Part shown: positions 17,943 through 26,562 of the stretch, piece after piece | How the letters are laid out: each line of letters begins with the position of its first letter | Numbering within the stretch: position 1 is the first letter of the stretch | Assembly (NCBI RefSeq): GCF_003385515.1 | Contig: NZ_QNVT01000023.1 | Span: 1-64,000, forward strand | DNA: 64,000 bases | From: Chryseobacterium pennae | Lineage (GTDB): Bacteria; Bacteroidota; Bacteroidia; Flavobacteriales; Weeksellaceae | Direction: 5' to 3' | Translations under genes and position numbers: made by a program | Notes under the pieces: generated by a model | What the model was told of the DNA's origin: nothing | Databases searched by the model: none | The model's input: the letters and a program-made list of their open reading frames with translations, nothing else

Positions 17943-18162
17943 TCTCGCAGATCCTGCAAATAATACGGATCTTATTCTCCTGCTTTATAATTTCATGATG
18001 ATTTTCTCCATAATCATCTGTGAAATCTGTGGAAAAAAACTTAGAAATCAACAAGATCTGCGAGATAAAAAACAAATAGCGCAAATACATAAATCTGCGC
18101 TATAAACTTTGCTATATTTTTATTCACATCATCTGTGAAATCCATGAAATCTGCGGGAAAAT
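17943..18162. repeat. Intergenic repeat cluster
   Basis: Holds two copies of ATCATCTGTGAAATC (18013 and 18128), an inverted pair TCTCGCAGAT (17943-17952) and ATCTGCGAGA (18056-18065), and a hairpin TAGCGCA/TGCGCTA (18077-18083, 18096-18102). A related phrase, CATCTGTGAAAATCT, lies near 59840. Non-coding; it may contribute to termination between the converging genes. Confidence 0.55.
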
Positions 18163-18164
18163 AA

Positions 18165-19301
18165 CTACTCTACTTCAAAAACAGCCTGAATCTCCACCGA
18201 AGAATTCACAGGAATAGAAGAAGCTCCAAATGTTGCTCTCGCGTGCTTTCCTTTATCACCAAAAACCTCAGCTGTAAGGTTAGAAGCTATGTTCATCAGA
18301 TCCGCATGTTGGGTATAATCATCTTTTGTATTGAAGATGCCGGTAAGCTGTACACATTGTTTTACTCTACCCAGATCACCGCCTACAGCTTCGTTAAGAA
18401 CAGACAGAACATTCAGCATAGTAGCTTTGGTAGCTTCTTTTACCTGTTGTTCGGTAACATCTACCCCTAACTTTCCTGGATTTAAGATCTTTCCGTCTTT
18501 TAAAGCAACCTGATTGATGAAAACAAGGTTTCCGGAACGTACAAAGGGCTGGTAGCTTCCTGCAGGTTTGGGAACTTGTGGAAGAACAATATTCTTTTGT
18601 TTTAAAATTTCATTAAAACTCTGGTGATTTTCAACGATGGAAGTTGTTTTTTTCGGACGGGTATCTTTCAACGCCAATGATACTTTTGCAAAATTTCTCC
18701 CCTGAAGTTCAGCCAGAGTTCTCTCTCCTTTGGTAGGGCGTTCAACATCTTTCAGAGAAGCCATTGTGGTAATTCCCAATACTGAATTTCCTTGTGGAAT
18801 AGCTTTATTAAGCTCTTCAGTTCCGCGGATACCATTAGAAACTAAAATCATTCCATGCACGGCAAGGCTGTTCCAGAAGGCCTGAAGAGCCAATTCTTTT
18901 CCTGCCCCGCTTCCTGCAGACATAAAAACGCTTGCAGGAACTCCTTCTAAAGCATGATTGGTCCAAAGCGGAACGGTTTTAGATAAAAACTCACTCATGC
19001 CAGTACTGATATTTCCGAAATAAACTGGTGATCCGAAAGCAATTCCATCATAGTTAGGAAGTTCATCTATGGTTGCAACAGGAAGGCTCTTTAAGCTTGG
19101 ATTCTGTGATGGCTTTACCAGTTTGATATAAGAAGTTGCGTTGTTCTCACTCTCAATGCCCTTGGCGATTTCCTTTGCAAGTTCATAAGTTCCACCGTTA
19201 TCTGAATGGATAAGAACCAATATTTTAGCTTTATTCTGTGCCATAATCTGTGTGGTGTTAAATAGTAAAATTAAAATAAAAAAAGAACATATTTTTTTCA
19301 T
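18165..19301 (-). CDS. Secreted flavodoxin-like NAD(P)H oxidoreductase fused to RidA domain
   Basis: 378 residues from the ATG at 19301; the open frame runs 66 codons further upstream but that part would cover the promoter and is not protein-like. Residues 1-21 are a signal peptide ending IMAQ. Residues about 26-210 form a WrbA-like flavodoxin domain (LVLIHSDNGGTYELAKEIA, AFGSPVYFGNISTGMSEFL, FMSAGSGAGKE). Residues about 245-378 are a RidA/YjgF domain with the key arginine R355 in HARATFGASSIP. RidA proteins deaminate reactive enamines; a fusion with an FMN domain outside the cytoplasm is unusual. It is divergent from an AraC gene. Confidence 0.85.
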   Translation of the reverse strand: MKKICSFFILILLFNTTQIMAQNKAKILVLIHSDNGGTYELAKEIAKGIESENNATSYIKLVKPSQNPSLKSLPVATIDELPNYDGIAFGSPVYFGNISTGMSEFLSKTVPLWTNHALEGVPASVFMSAGSGAGKELALQAFWNSLAVHGMILVSNGIRGTEELNKAIPQGNSVLGITTMASLKDVERPTKGERTLAELQGRNFAKVSLALKDTRPKKTTSIVENHQSFNEILKQKNIVLPQVPKPAGSYQPFVRSGNLVFINQVALKDGKILNPGKLGVDVTEQQVKEATKATMLNVLSVLNEAVGGDLGRVKQCVQLTGIFNTKDDYTQHADLMNIASNLTAEVFGDKGKHARATFGASSIPVNSSVEIQAVFEVE

Positions 19302-19327
19302 TCTGAAGAGTATATAAATTAATAATA

Positions 19328-19335
19328 CAAAATTA
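19328..19335 (-). promoter_or_regulatory. -7 box TAATTTTG for flavodoxin-RidA gene
   Basis: Exact TAnnTTTG match on the minus strand, 26 nt before the ATG at 19301. It supports the chosen start over the longer frame. Confidence 0.6.
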
Positions 19336-19351
19336 ATAATGGCGTTTTTAT

Positions 19352-19359
19352 TAAATTTG
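19352..19359 (+). promoter_or_regulatory. -7 box TAAATTTG for AraC gene
   Basis: Exact TAnnTTTG match 26 nt before the AraC ATG, 16 nt from the opposing promoter box. Confidence 0.6.
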
Positions 19360-19385
19360 CCAAAAAATATATACAAAACGACAGT

Positions 19386-20174
19386 ATGAAATGCGGCCTG
19401 ATTGAAAAAACAGAGAGCCAGTTTGTAGACACCATTGGAAAAGAAGCATATGTTTGGTGTGAAAAAGACTGGAAACATGATGATTATGAGCATGTTCACA
19501 ATCGTGCTCAGTTAACTTTTGTGGAAGATGGCTATCAGTATTTTCATATTGATCAGAAAATCTACCTTGTTCCACAGCATCATGTAATCTGGATTCCTTC
19601 CGGAAGAGCTCATAAAATTACTTCCGAAGCAAAAACGGTTAATCTAATGGCTTTTTTATTTAAATCGGTGTTCGAAGAAGAGTTCTATCAGAATGTCCAC
19701 GTATTTGCGGTTCCTCTTGTTTTAAAAGAAATGTTGCTTTATGCTTCAAAATGGAACCAATCATTGGTTGAAAATGAAGAGCAGGATGTTTTCTTTAAAG
19801 CAATTCTGAGAAGTCTTCCTAACTTTTGTAAAGAAAGTAATGGTTTGGAAATTCCTATACCCAAAGACACCAGACTGATTCCTGTATGTAATGATATCAA
19901 TTCCAATTTTAAATATAACCTGGATATTGATGCTCTCGCGGCTAAGGCTCAGATGTCAGTTCGAAGTCTGCAGAGAATTTTTAAGAATGAAACAGGAATT
20001 ACCCTGCAAAAATACCTTCAGCTGACCCGGATTTTAAAAAGTATTGAGTTAATTGATACGCAACAGTTTACTTTAAGTGAAGTAGCATATAAAGTAGGCT
20101 ATCAAAGTCTTTCTGCATTTACCTCATCGTATTTTGCTGTGATGAAAGCAAAGCCTAAAGTGCCAAAAAGCTAA
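19386..20174 (+). CDS. AraC family transcriptional regulator with cupin sensor
   Basis: 262 residues. The N-terminal cupin has HNRAQLTFVEDGYQYFHI and VIWIPSGRAHKI, typical of AraC sensors with a histidine-lined pocket. The C-terminal double HTH runs about 170-262 with ALAAKAQMSVRSLQRIFKNE and EVAYKVGYQSLSAFTSSYF. It most likely controls the divergent flavodoxin-RidA gene, whose promoter is only 16 nt away. Confidence 0.9.
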   Translation: MKCGLIEKTESQFVDTIGKEAYVWCEKDWKHDDYEHVHNRAQLTFVEDGYQYFHIDQKIYLVPQHHVIWIPSGRAHKITSEAKTVNLMAFLFKSVFEEEFYQNVHVFAVPLVLKEMLLYASKWNQSLVENEEQDVFFKAILRSLPNFCKESNGLEIPIPKDTRLIPVCNDINSNFKYNLDIDALAAKAQMSVRSLQRIFKNETGITLQKYLQLTRILKSIELIDTQQFTLSEVAYKVGYQSLSAFTSSYFAVMKAKPKVPKS

Positions 20175-20218
20175 AGGTTTTATATTGCTGATTCTGCTTC
20201 AGTTTTTAAAAGAAAAAT

Positions 20219-20719
20219 TTATTTTAAAATTAAAAGCCTGTTGAGCTCACTTTTAAAGCATCCTAAAATAAACTCTGTATAATAAAGCTGGGCATTCAGA
20301 GCTTGAGTTTTGGGATGTAGTTCCAGCTTTTTAGTAAGAATGATCTCTCCTTTATAGGAAAATGAGAAATAGGCAAAGATTTTATAGGATGAGTTGCGGA
20401 TTGGGGTACAATAGCCCGTTGTAGAAATAGACCAGTCAGATTCAAAAAGATTAGCTACCTGTAATGCCATGGTTTTTGCAACATTTTCCGAAACGCATTC
20501 GCATTCCTCAGCCTCTTTCTTGTTTACTTTTAATAATCTTACTTTTTCTGGTAAAGTATAGGTAGTCATTCCACCTTTGTATAGTAAAGAAGCATTAGGC
20601 ATTTGTGAAAAAGCCAGTTGTAAACATCCTGATGTTACACTTTCAGCGACAGAAATGGTTTCATCTGCCGTCATCAAGCAATGGCTTATATAGTCGAGAA
20701 GATTTTTTTGAAATTCCAT
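20219..20719 (-). CDS. Stand-alone CinA C-terminal (nicotinamide-nucleotide amidase) domain protein
   Basis: 166 residues, only the amidohydrolase domain of CinA/PncC, which deamidates NMN in the pyridine nucleotide salvage cycle. SVAESVTSGCLQLAFS corresponds to the usual AES-C-T-G-G loop but has Val and Ser where Cys and Gly are typical. YKGGMTTYTLPEKVRLL and TTGYCTP fit the other conserved blocks. The altered loop leaves activity in doubt. Single gene. Confidence 0.75.
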   Translation of the reverse strand: MEFQKNLLDYISHCLMTADETISVAESVTSGCLQLAFSQMPNASLLYKGGMTTYTLPEKVRLLKVNKKEAEECECVSENVAKTMALQVANLFESDWSISTTGYCTPIRNSSYKIFAYFSFSYKGEIILTKKLELHPKTQALNAQLYYTEFILGCFKSELNRLLILK

Positions 20720-20914
20720 AACATTATTATTTAAAAAATTTGATTAGGGTTTCTGCACATTTATTTTTAAAGGTCATGGAGATAAAAATTACTTTTGGCT
20801 AGCTACCATCAACAATTTCAGGATCTATAAAGGTAAAAAGTGCTCTTTTATAATAAATATATTGAAGAGGATTGGTGTGAAGGTGTTTTTATAGGTAATT
20901 AAAAGAAACACTGT

Positions 20915-21292
20915 TTATTTCTTACCATGTTCCAGCATATTAAGCAGTTTATTAATAGATTCTTCTTCTTTCAATACTTTATAATAAGCAGTTTTGGCAT
21001 ATAAAGTAAAGGATGGATTGTCAATTCTTATTTCAGTATCCATATCAGAAATAACTATTACATTTCTAATATGAAATTCACGGATATGCAGAATATATTC
21101 TTTTATATAGTTATCAATAGTATTTTTTAATATTTCACATTTTGCATTTTTTTTCACCTTTTCTAAAGACTTAATCAGAAAGGCTGTCACTCCATATGAA
21201 TTGATAATACTCGGAAATAAAGACTCATTTTCAATCGCATTATTTTTATCATTCAGTTCAGAATGCTGTAAAGTGTCATTTTCAAATACCAT
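20915..21292 (-). CDS. Hypothetical protein
   Basis: 125 residues, not recognised. No signal peptide or membrane segment. Mostly helical and charged, with a central beta-like stretch NVIVISDMDTEIRIDNP. It starts at an ATG at 21292, with 144 nt to the Crp/Fnr gene upstream, on the same strand. The composition is compatible with a real gene but I cannot suggest a role. Confidence 0.5.
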   Translation of the reverse strand: MVFENDTLQHSELNDKNNAIENESLFPSIINSYGVTAFLIKSLEKVKKNAKCEILKNTIDNYIKEYILHIREFHIRNVIVISDMDTEIRIDNPSFTLYAKTAYYKVLKEEESINKLLNMLEHGKK

Positions 21293-21436
21293 ATATAAAA
21301 AGTTATTAGTTGTTAGAATTGGTTATTGTTTCTGAGTTTTAGGATGCCTTTGTTCGTAGGAGCTTTAGAAAACTGATCAATCAAATGTACGTCCGAATAA
21401 CTCACTTTTTTATGACTTGAATCATGTTATGGAATA

Positions 21437-22057
21437 TTAATATAGAATTTTTCTGTCTTTAAAGAGGATATCCCCACCCTGTTCCATTTTTTTTAAGGTA
21501 CGGATCACTGTTTCTACACGCAACCCTGTAAGATTGGCAAGCTGCTGCCTCGTAAACTCTATAGTAAAACAATGAGTGCAGTCACCGTCATGATAGCTTT
21601 TTAGGTAATTCAAAAGTCCTTTCAGACGCTGTATCGGATTTTGAGCAGACATACTTTGCATCATAATGAGTTTAAAATAAACCTGCTGTGAAAAACAGGC
21701 ATTCATTTCAAGAGAAAGATTAGGGTGTTTCTTTATCATTTCTATAAAATGATCTTTGGGCAATCTTATAATTTCAGAACCTTCCAGACATACAGCATTC
21801 ATGGGATAAGGATACGTCTGATCCAAAAAGAGAAGTGGATCTCCGAAACTTTGATTTTTTCCTAAAATATTATGAATGAATTCCTTTCCGTCTTCATTAT
21901 AATTATTAAGCTTTACTTTCCCTTTAACGATCTGGAAGTAATACTGTGCATGATCTCCTTCTTTAAAAATCATTTCCTTTTTTTTATAGACTCTGTCTTC
22001 TCCTCCAAAAGAATAAAGAAGATCTTCATCAATATTCATGCAGCTTATTGTTTTCAT
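21437..22057 (-). CDS. Crp/Fnr family transcriptional regulator
   Basis: 206 residues: an N-terminal cyclic-nucleotide-binding-type beta barrel (YFQIVKGKVKLNNYNEDGKEF, GKNQSFGDPLLF) and a C-terminal winged HTH with RQQLANLTGLRVETVIRTLKK. It lacks the Fnr iron-sulphur cysteines and the cAMP-contact arginine pattern is not evident, so the ligand is unknown. It is a close paralogue of the gene 44 nt upstream, and the pair probably arose by duplication. Confidence 0.88.
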   Translation of the reverse strand: MKTISCMNIDEDLLYSFGGEDRVYKKKEMIFKEGDHAQYYFQIVKGKVKLNNYNEDGKEFIHNILGKNQSFGDPLLFLDQTYPYPMNAVCLEGSEIIRLPKDHFIEMIKKHPNLSLEMNACFSQQVYFKLIMMQSMSAQNPIQRLKGLLNYLKSYHDGDCTHCFTIEFTRQQLANLTGLRVETVIRTLKKMEQGGDILFKDRKILY

Positions 22058-22101
22058 ATTGTCATATAAATTTTAGTGGAAAATTGCGAAAAGCTATATC
22101 A

Positions 22102-22698
22102 TTAATACAATATTTTACGATTCTCAATTCTGACTATCTTAGCCTTTTCCATGTGTTTGATTGTTCTAATAGCAGTTTCTACGCAAAGACCTGTAAGGCT
22201 GGCCATCTGCTGCCTCGTTAATGGAATCATAAAAGAATAGGGACTTTCATCATCCTGAAAACTCTTAAGGTAATCCATTAATCCTTTCAGTCTGATGGCT
22301 GGATTTTGAGAAGAGATATTGAGCATCATAACAAATTTATAATAAAGCCGTTGTGATAAAAAACTGCTTACTTCCATACATAGCTTGGGAGACTGATTCA
22401 ATAGACTAAAAAATGCAGATTTATGAAGCCGCAAAATGCTACAGTCTGTAACTGCTTCCGCATTCATAGGGTAAGGTTTCTCTATAAAAAGAATAGATTC
22501 TCCACAACTTTGTCCCTCTGATAAAAAATTCTGTATAAATTCTTTTCCCTCTTCATTATAATTGTTGAGCTTTACTTCTCCACTAATGATCTGATAATAA
22601 TAATTGGGAGTATCTCCTTCACAGAAAATATTTTCCGTAGACTTATATTCTCTTATTTCAGCTCCCGCTGATTGTAAAATGCTTTCGTCAATAACCAT
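22102..22698 (-). CDS. Crp/Fnr family transcriptional regulator
   Basis: 198 residues, same architecture as its neighbour: barrel with YYQIISGEVKLNNYNEEGKEF and the DNA-reading helix in RQQMASLTGLCVETAIRTIK. It also contains the NPAIRLKGLMDYLKSF connector corresponding to NPIQRLKGLLNYLKSY in the neighbour. The two differ most in the sensor barrel ends. It is first of the pair in the direction of transcription. Confidence 0.88.
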   Translation of the reverse strand: MVIDESILQSAGAEIREYKSTENIFCEGDTPNYYYQIISGEVKLNNYNEEGKEFIQNFLSEGQSCGESILFIEKPYPMNAEAVTDCSILRLHKSAFFSLLNQSPKLCMEVSSFLSQRLYYKFVMMLNISSQNPAIRLKGLMDYLKSFQDDESPYSFMIPLTRQQMASLTGLCVETAIRTIKHMEKAKIVRIENRKILY

Positions 22699-23042
22699 AA
22701 TTACTTTTTTAAATATTGCTTTCTCCTTCTTTCAGTCTTAGTAAAAATATCATTAGGAATTGATGACAAATAAATGCAAAAATCAAACCTTAATTATTGT
22801 TATTAATGTTAAACAAAGTTAAATATATTAATCAATATTTAAATAATACCTTTTATTAATTATCCTATTTATATTAATTGGTGTTTTTTTTATTAAATTA
22901 CAATATGTGTATTTTTATGAATTTAAAACCCCATTTTCATAAAGGTGAAAATGGGGTTTTAACTCTATATATTGTAATGTTATGGATTAACATAGACTGT
23001 TTTGAAACAGCTGTTTATATCGATAATGTATTTTATTTTTAA
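22699..23042. other. Gene-free AT-rich spacer
   Basis: No gene. Very AT-rich DNA upstream of the Crp/Fnr pair, so it should hold their promoter, plus one strong hairpin (22925-22960) that ends the EamA transcript. Confidence 0.5.
22925..22960 (-). terminator. Terminator of EamA transporter gene, 14-bp stem
   Basis: AAAACCCCATTTTC (22925-22938) and GAAAATGGGGTTTT (22947-22960) are perfect inverse complements with an 8-nt loop. Confidence 0.85.
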
Positions 23043-23927
23043 TTATTTCGCAAACTTTTTAGTTCCTACCACACATAAGATTACTCCTACAGTAATTCCC
23101 AACATTCCGATACTTACCTGCTCGTGAAGAAGATAAGCTGCCAAAGCAAGCCCGAAAAACGGTTGTAATAACTGAAGTTGTCCTACCGTAGTAATTCCAC
23201 CCTGAGCTAATCCTTTATACCAGAATATAAACCCAATGAACATGCTGAACAGGGAAATATAGCCCAGTCCAAACCATCCTTTGAAACTTATCGTTTCAAT
23301 ATTAGAGGGAAAATAAATAAAGAATAAAGGAAGCATAACCGGTAAAGATAAAACGAGTGCCCAAGAAATCACCTGCCATCCGCCCAGTGTTTTAGAAAGC
23401 TTAGCCCCTTCTGCATATCCCATTCCACAAAGGATGATAGCCAGAAGCATCAGGACATCTCCAATTGGAGAAGCTGAGATTCCCTGAGAAAAAGCATATC
23501 CAACCACTAAAAGGCTTCCGATTACAGAAAAAATCCAGAATACCGGATGTGGTTTTTCTCCACCCCGGAACACCCCAAAAATAGCAGTAGCTAAAGGAAG
23601 CATTCCTAAAAATACAATAGAATGGGCAGAGGTAAGATATTGCAATGCCAGTGAAGAAAGCAACGGAAATCCTATTACACAGCCTATAGCTACAAGAGCC
23701 AGAGAAAATAACTGATTTTTTGCAGGACGTTTTTCTTTATATATCAGCAATACTGAAAGAGCCAGAACTCCGGCAATTACAGCACGTGCAATAGTAGCAA
23801 ATATAGGACTCATTTCCATCACTGCGAGCTTGGTCGCCGGCATAGAGCCGCTAAAAAGCAATACTCCTATAAAACCATTAATCCAGCCACTTACAGCCTG
23901 GTCTTTTGAAATTGTATCTGTCATCAT
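23043..23927 (-). CDS. EamA/DMT family transporter
   Basis: 294 residues with about ten hydrophobic helices arranged as two EamA repeats (INGFIGVLLFSGSMPATKLA at the start of the first; the second begins near residue 150). Members of the drug/metabolite transporter superfamily export amino acids and related metabolites across the inner membrane. It is divergent from a MocR-type regulator at 24023 with promoter boxes in the shared 95-nt gap, so substrate-responsive control by that regulator is likely. Confidence 0.9.
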   Translation of the reverse strand: MMTDTISKDQAVSGWINGFIGVLLFSGSMPATKLAVMEMSPIFATIARAVIAGVLALSVLLIYKEKRPAKNQLFSLALVAIGCVIGFPLLSSLALQYLTSAHSIVFLGMLPLATAIFGVFRGGEKPHPVFWIFSVIGSLLVVGYAFSQGISASPIGDVLMLLAIILCGMGYAEGAKLSKTLGGWQVISWALVLSLPVMLPLFFIYFPSNIETISFKGWFGLGYISLFSMFIGFIFWYKGLAQGGITTVGQLQLLQPFFGLALAAYLLHEQVSIGMLGITVGVILCVVGTKKFAK

Positions 23928-23950
23928 TTTGAAAAGTTTTAATTATTAGG

Positions 23951-23958
23951 CAAAATTA
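23951..23958 (-). promoter_or_regulatory. -7 box TAATTTTG for EamA gene
   Basis: Exact TAnnTTTG match on the minus strand, 24 nt before the ATG. Confidence 0.6.
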
Positions 23959-23993
23959 AATAGGATAATTAAACAAACACAGTATCAGTTTTG

Positions 23994-24001
23994 TATATTT
24001 G
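23994..24001 (+). promoter_or_regulatory. -7 box TATATTTG for second MocR gene
   Basis: Exact TAnnTTTG match 21 nt before the ATG at 24023. Confidence 0.65.
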
Positions 24002-24022
24002 CATGAGTACAGTTGAAAAAAG

Positions 24023-25444
24023 ATGAGTAAAGAATTTTTATATACAGAAATTGCAGATGGCATTGCTTCTCAGATCAGAAACGGTGTATTAAAGGCGGGT
24101 GACAAACTTCCTTCCGTAAGAATGTTATGCAGTGAGCATCAGGTGAGCATGAATACGGCAAAACGTGTTTTCCTTGAGCTGGAATCTCTGTCTCTGGTAG
24201 AATCTAAGCCACAATCCGGTTATTTTGTAAGTCAACTATTGTCTGCGAAGCTTCCATTACCTGAAGTGAGCCGTCCTTCTTTAATTGCCAATAATGACGA
24301 ACCTGATGAACTGATCAGTAAAGTCTATGAAAATATGGGAAAAAAGGATATCACGTTCTTTTCCATTGGAATTCCATCCGGAGATCTTCTCCCGCAGGCT
24401 AAACTGAAAAAAGAAATTGTACATGCCATCAGAGAATTAAAAGAAGGCGGAACGGAGTATGAAGAACTTCAGGGAAATCTGAAACTCAGAAGAATGATTG
24501 CTGTCCGTTCCCTGCAATGGGGCGGAAATCTTAATGAAAATGATATAGTGACGACCAATGGCGGGATGAATGCCTTGTCCTTCTGTTTAATGGCATTGGG
24601 AAAACCCGGTGACACCATTGCGATTGAAAGTCCGTGTTATCCAGGAATTTTGCAGTTGGCTAACGGACTAGGGCTAAAAGTTCTGGAACTTCCCACTCAC
24701 CCCACTACAGGTATAGAAATTGATGCTTTAAAGAAATCAATTCCGAAAATTGATCTCTGCCTGTTGATTCCTAATTTCAATTCTCCCCTGGGAAGCTGTA
24801 TGCCTGATGAAAATAAAAAAGAGATTGTAAAAATTCTGTCAGAAAATAACATCCCGTTAATTGAGGATGATGTGTATGGAGATCTTTATTTTGGATCCAG
24901 TCGTCCAAAATGCTGTAAATCCTTTGATAAGGATGGAAATGTACTCTACTGCAACTCCATTTCAAAAACATTGGCTCCCGGATACCGTGTAGGCTGGATT
25001 GCTCCCGGAAAATACAAGGACAAGATCTTAAAGCTTAAACTTTTACATTCCACCTCCTCTATTTCGATAGTCAATGAAGCGGTGGCTAATTTCATGAAAT
25101 CCGGCAGGTATGAAAAGCATCTGCAACAGCTGAGAAAAACGCTGCAGAGTAATTATCAGAATTATGTACAAACCATAGCGGAATCTTTTCCGGAAGGAAC
25201 CAAAACCAGCCGTCCACAGGGAGGTTTATCTTTATGGGTAGAATTCGATAAGAAAATTCGGACTACAGAACTTTATGATCTTGCCATTAAGCAGAATATA
25301 AGCATAGCACCTGGCCGAATGTTTACCTTTCAGGAGCAGTTTGAAAACTGTATGAGGCTTTGCTTTGGACTTCCATGGTCAGAAGATACGCAAGCTAAAC
25401 TCAGACAGGTTGGGCAATTAGCCAAAAGGATTTATTTGAAGTAA
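24023..25444 (+). CDS. MocR-type regulator (GntR HTH fused to PLP aminotransferase)
   Basis: 473 residues. The GntR winged HTH occupies about 5-75 (QIRNGVLKAGDKLPSVRML). The aminotransferase domain carries NFNSPLG, the PLP-contact aspartate in IEDDVYGD (about 280-287) and the Schiff-base lysine K315 in SISKTLAPG. It belongs to a different MocR subgroup from the copy at 16505 (for example NFNSPLG in place of TPHRQYPT). The divergent EamA exporter is its likely target. Confidence 0.93.
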   Translation: MSKEFLYTEIADGIASQIRNGVLKAGDKLPSVRMLCSEHQVSMNTAKRVFLELESLSLVESKPQSGYFVSQLLSAKLPLPEVSRPSLIANNDEPDELISKVYENMGKKDITFFSIGIPSGDLLPQAKLKKEIVHAIRELKEGGTEYEELQGNLKLRRMIAVRSLQWGGNLNENDIVTTNGGMNALSFCLMALGKPGDTIAIESPCYPGILQLANGLGLKVLELPTHPTTGIEIDALKKSIPKIDLCLLIPNFNSPLGSCMPDENKKEIVKILSENNIPLIEDDVYGDLYFGSSRPKCCKSFDKDGNVLYCNSISKTLAPGYRVGWIAPGKYKDKILKLKLLHSTSSISIVNEAVANFMKSGRYEKHLQQLRKTLQSNYQNYVQTIAESFPEGTKTSRPQGGLSLWVEFDKKIRTTELYDLAIKQNISIAPGRMFTFQEQFENCMRLCFGLPWSEDTQAKLRQVGQLAKRIYLK

Positions 25445-25451
25445 GGAAGAA

Positions 25452-25590
25452 GGAGGCTGGAAGATGGAAGTTATTGAAGCGTGAAGGTATTCTTATTGTT
25501 AATTATAAAATGCTACAACAATAGCTGTTAAAGTCATTTTATGTTCAATATAACTTCCAACCTCCCTCTTCCAGCTTCCAGCCTTTTTTT
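25452..25590 (+). repeat. Imperfect inverted repeat acting as terminator (GGAAG/CTTCC type)
   Basis: GGAGGCTGGAAGATGGAAGT at 25452-25471 and its continuation is mirrored by the C/T-rich arm 25544-25583 (ending TTCCAGCTTCCAGCC), followed by seven Ts. The outer arms pair over more than 20 nt with gaps. A related fragment lies at 29028-29052. It lies between the converging MocR and Crp genes. Confidence 0.6.
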
Positions 25591-26185
25591 ATTTATTATC
25601 CGGAACGAAGTTTTTCCTTGCCAACTCTTTCCTTACACGGCTTAAACTTTCGGGAGTAATACCAAGATAAGAAGCAATCATCCATTGAGGAACTCTGAGA
25701 AGTAAATCCGGATACATTTTAATGAATTTCATATATCTTTCTTCTGCAGTCTCCCCTAATAACGAATTGATTCTGTTTTGAAGACTTCTGATATGCTTCT
25801 GAAGCAGAAAATCACTGCGTTCAATACTGTTCGGGAATTGTTCTACTAATTTGTTGAAGAAATCAGGATGCAGAAACAAAACTTCTGAATCTTCTACCGC
25901 TTCAATATAATAATTGGATTTTTCATTGAAATAAAGGCTGCTTCGGTCAGAGATCAGCCAGCTTTCAGGGGCAAACTGTATAATGTGTTCTTTTCCGTTC
26001 TTATCAATGGAATACATTTTCAACAATCCTTTCTCTACAAAGAATATATGTCTGCATATTTCGCCATACTGAAGAAGAAACTGGTTCTTAGGAATCTTCT
26101 TCACTTCATAATGCAGGCTGCAGGTGTTCACACTTTGAAGAGGAACATTTAAAACTTTGGCTAAATAATTATTAATATTCTTCAT
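25589..26185 (-). CDS. Crp/Fnr family transcriptional regulator
   Basis: 198 residues: sensor barrel (NQFLLQYGEICRHIFFVEKG, GKEHIIQFAPESWLISD) and C-terminal HTH with YLGITPESLSRVRKELA. It is the third Crp/Fnr gene in the window and the most distant of the three. Its ATG shares a base with the stop of ytxJ (TAATG), so it is the last gene of a compact four-gene unit with bacillithiol-linked proteins; a redox or thiol-stress role is plausible by context only. Confidence 0.87.
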   Translation of the reverse strand: MKNINNYLAKVLNVPLQSVNTCSLHYEVKKIPKNQFLLQYGEICRHIFFVEKGLLKMYSIDKNGKEHIIQFAPESWLISDRSSLYFNEKSNYYIEAVEDSEVLFLHPDFFNKLVEQFPNSIERSDFLLQKHIRSLQNRINSLLGETAEERYMKFIKMYPDLLLRVPQWMIASYLGITPESLSRVRKELARKNFVPDNK

Positions 26186-26562
26186 TATACGATCTGGCTT
26201 AAAGAAATGTCCTGGTGCGAAGCGCTGTTAACGGGCTTTCCGTTTTCAATAACAATCAGCTGCGGACTCTCATGTCTTATTTCGAAATCCTCAGCTATTT
26301 TATTGGAAAGAGGTCGGTGAGCCAATAGATCAAGGTAATAGACTTCTACCTCCTGATCTGCATTTTCAATCTCCTTTTCAAAATTCTTCAATACAGTCTT
26401 GCTGATAAAGCAGCTTGTTGAATGTTTGAATATCGCTATTCTATGTTGATAAGAACTTTCAATGGCTTTTTCCAGGTCTTCTTCAGACTTTATATTTTTC
26501 CAGAAAGATTTTTGATCAGAGGCTTGATTATTTCCACCGAATATTTTGTCAAAAAAACTCAT
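26185..26562 (-). CDS. ytxJ: YtxJ-type bacillithiol-system redox protein
   Basis: 125 residues with a thioredoxin-like fold. The motif IFKHSTSCFISKTVL carries the single active-site Cys51; family members usually read C-P-I-S there, so Phe52 in place of Pro is a variation. HESPQLIVIENGKPV holds the cis-Pro strand. YtxJ proteins are predicted monothiol reductases acting on bacillithiol mixed disulphides. It overlaps its upstream neighbour by ATGA and its downstream neighbour by one base. Confidence 0.87.
   Translation of the reverse strand: MSFFDKIFGGNNQASDQKSFWKNIKSEEDLEKAIESSYQHRIAIFKHSTSCFISKTVLKNFEKEIENADQEVEVYYLDLLAHRPLSNKIAEDFEIRHESPQLIVIENGKPVNSASHQDISLSQIV

Noticed and set aside
19302..19499. 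66-codon hydrophobic extension of the flavodoxin-RidA frame
   Set aside because: It covers the promoter boxes of both divergent genes and the start of the AraC gene; the signal peptide begins properly at 19301.
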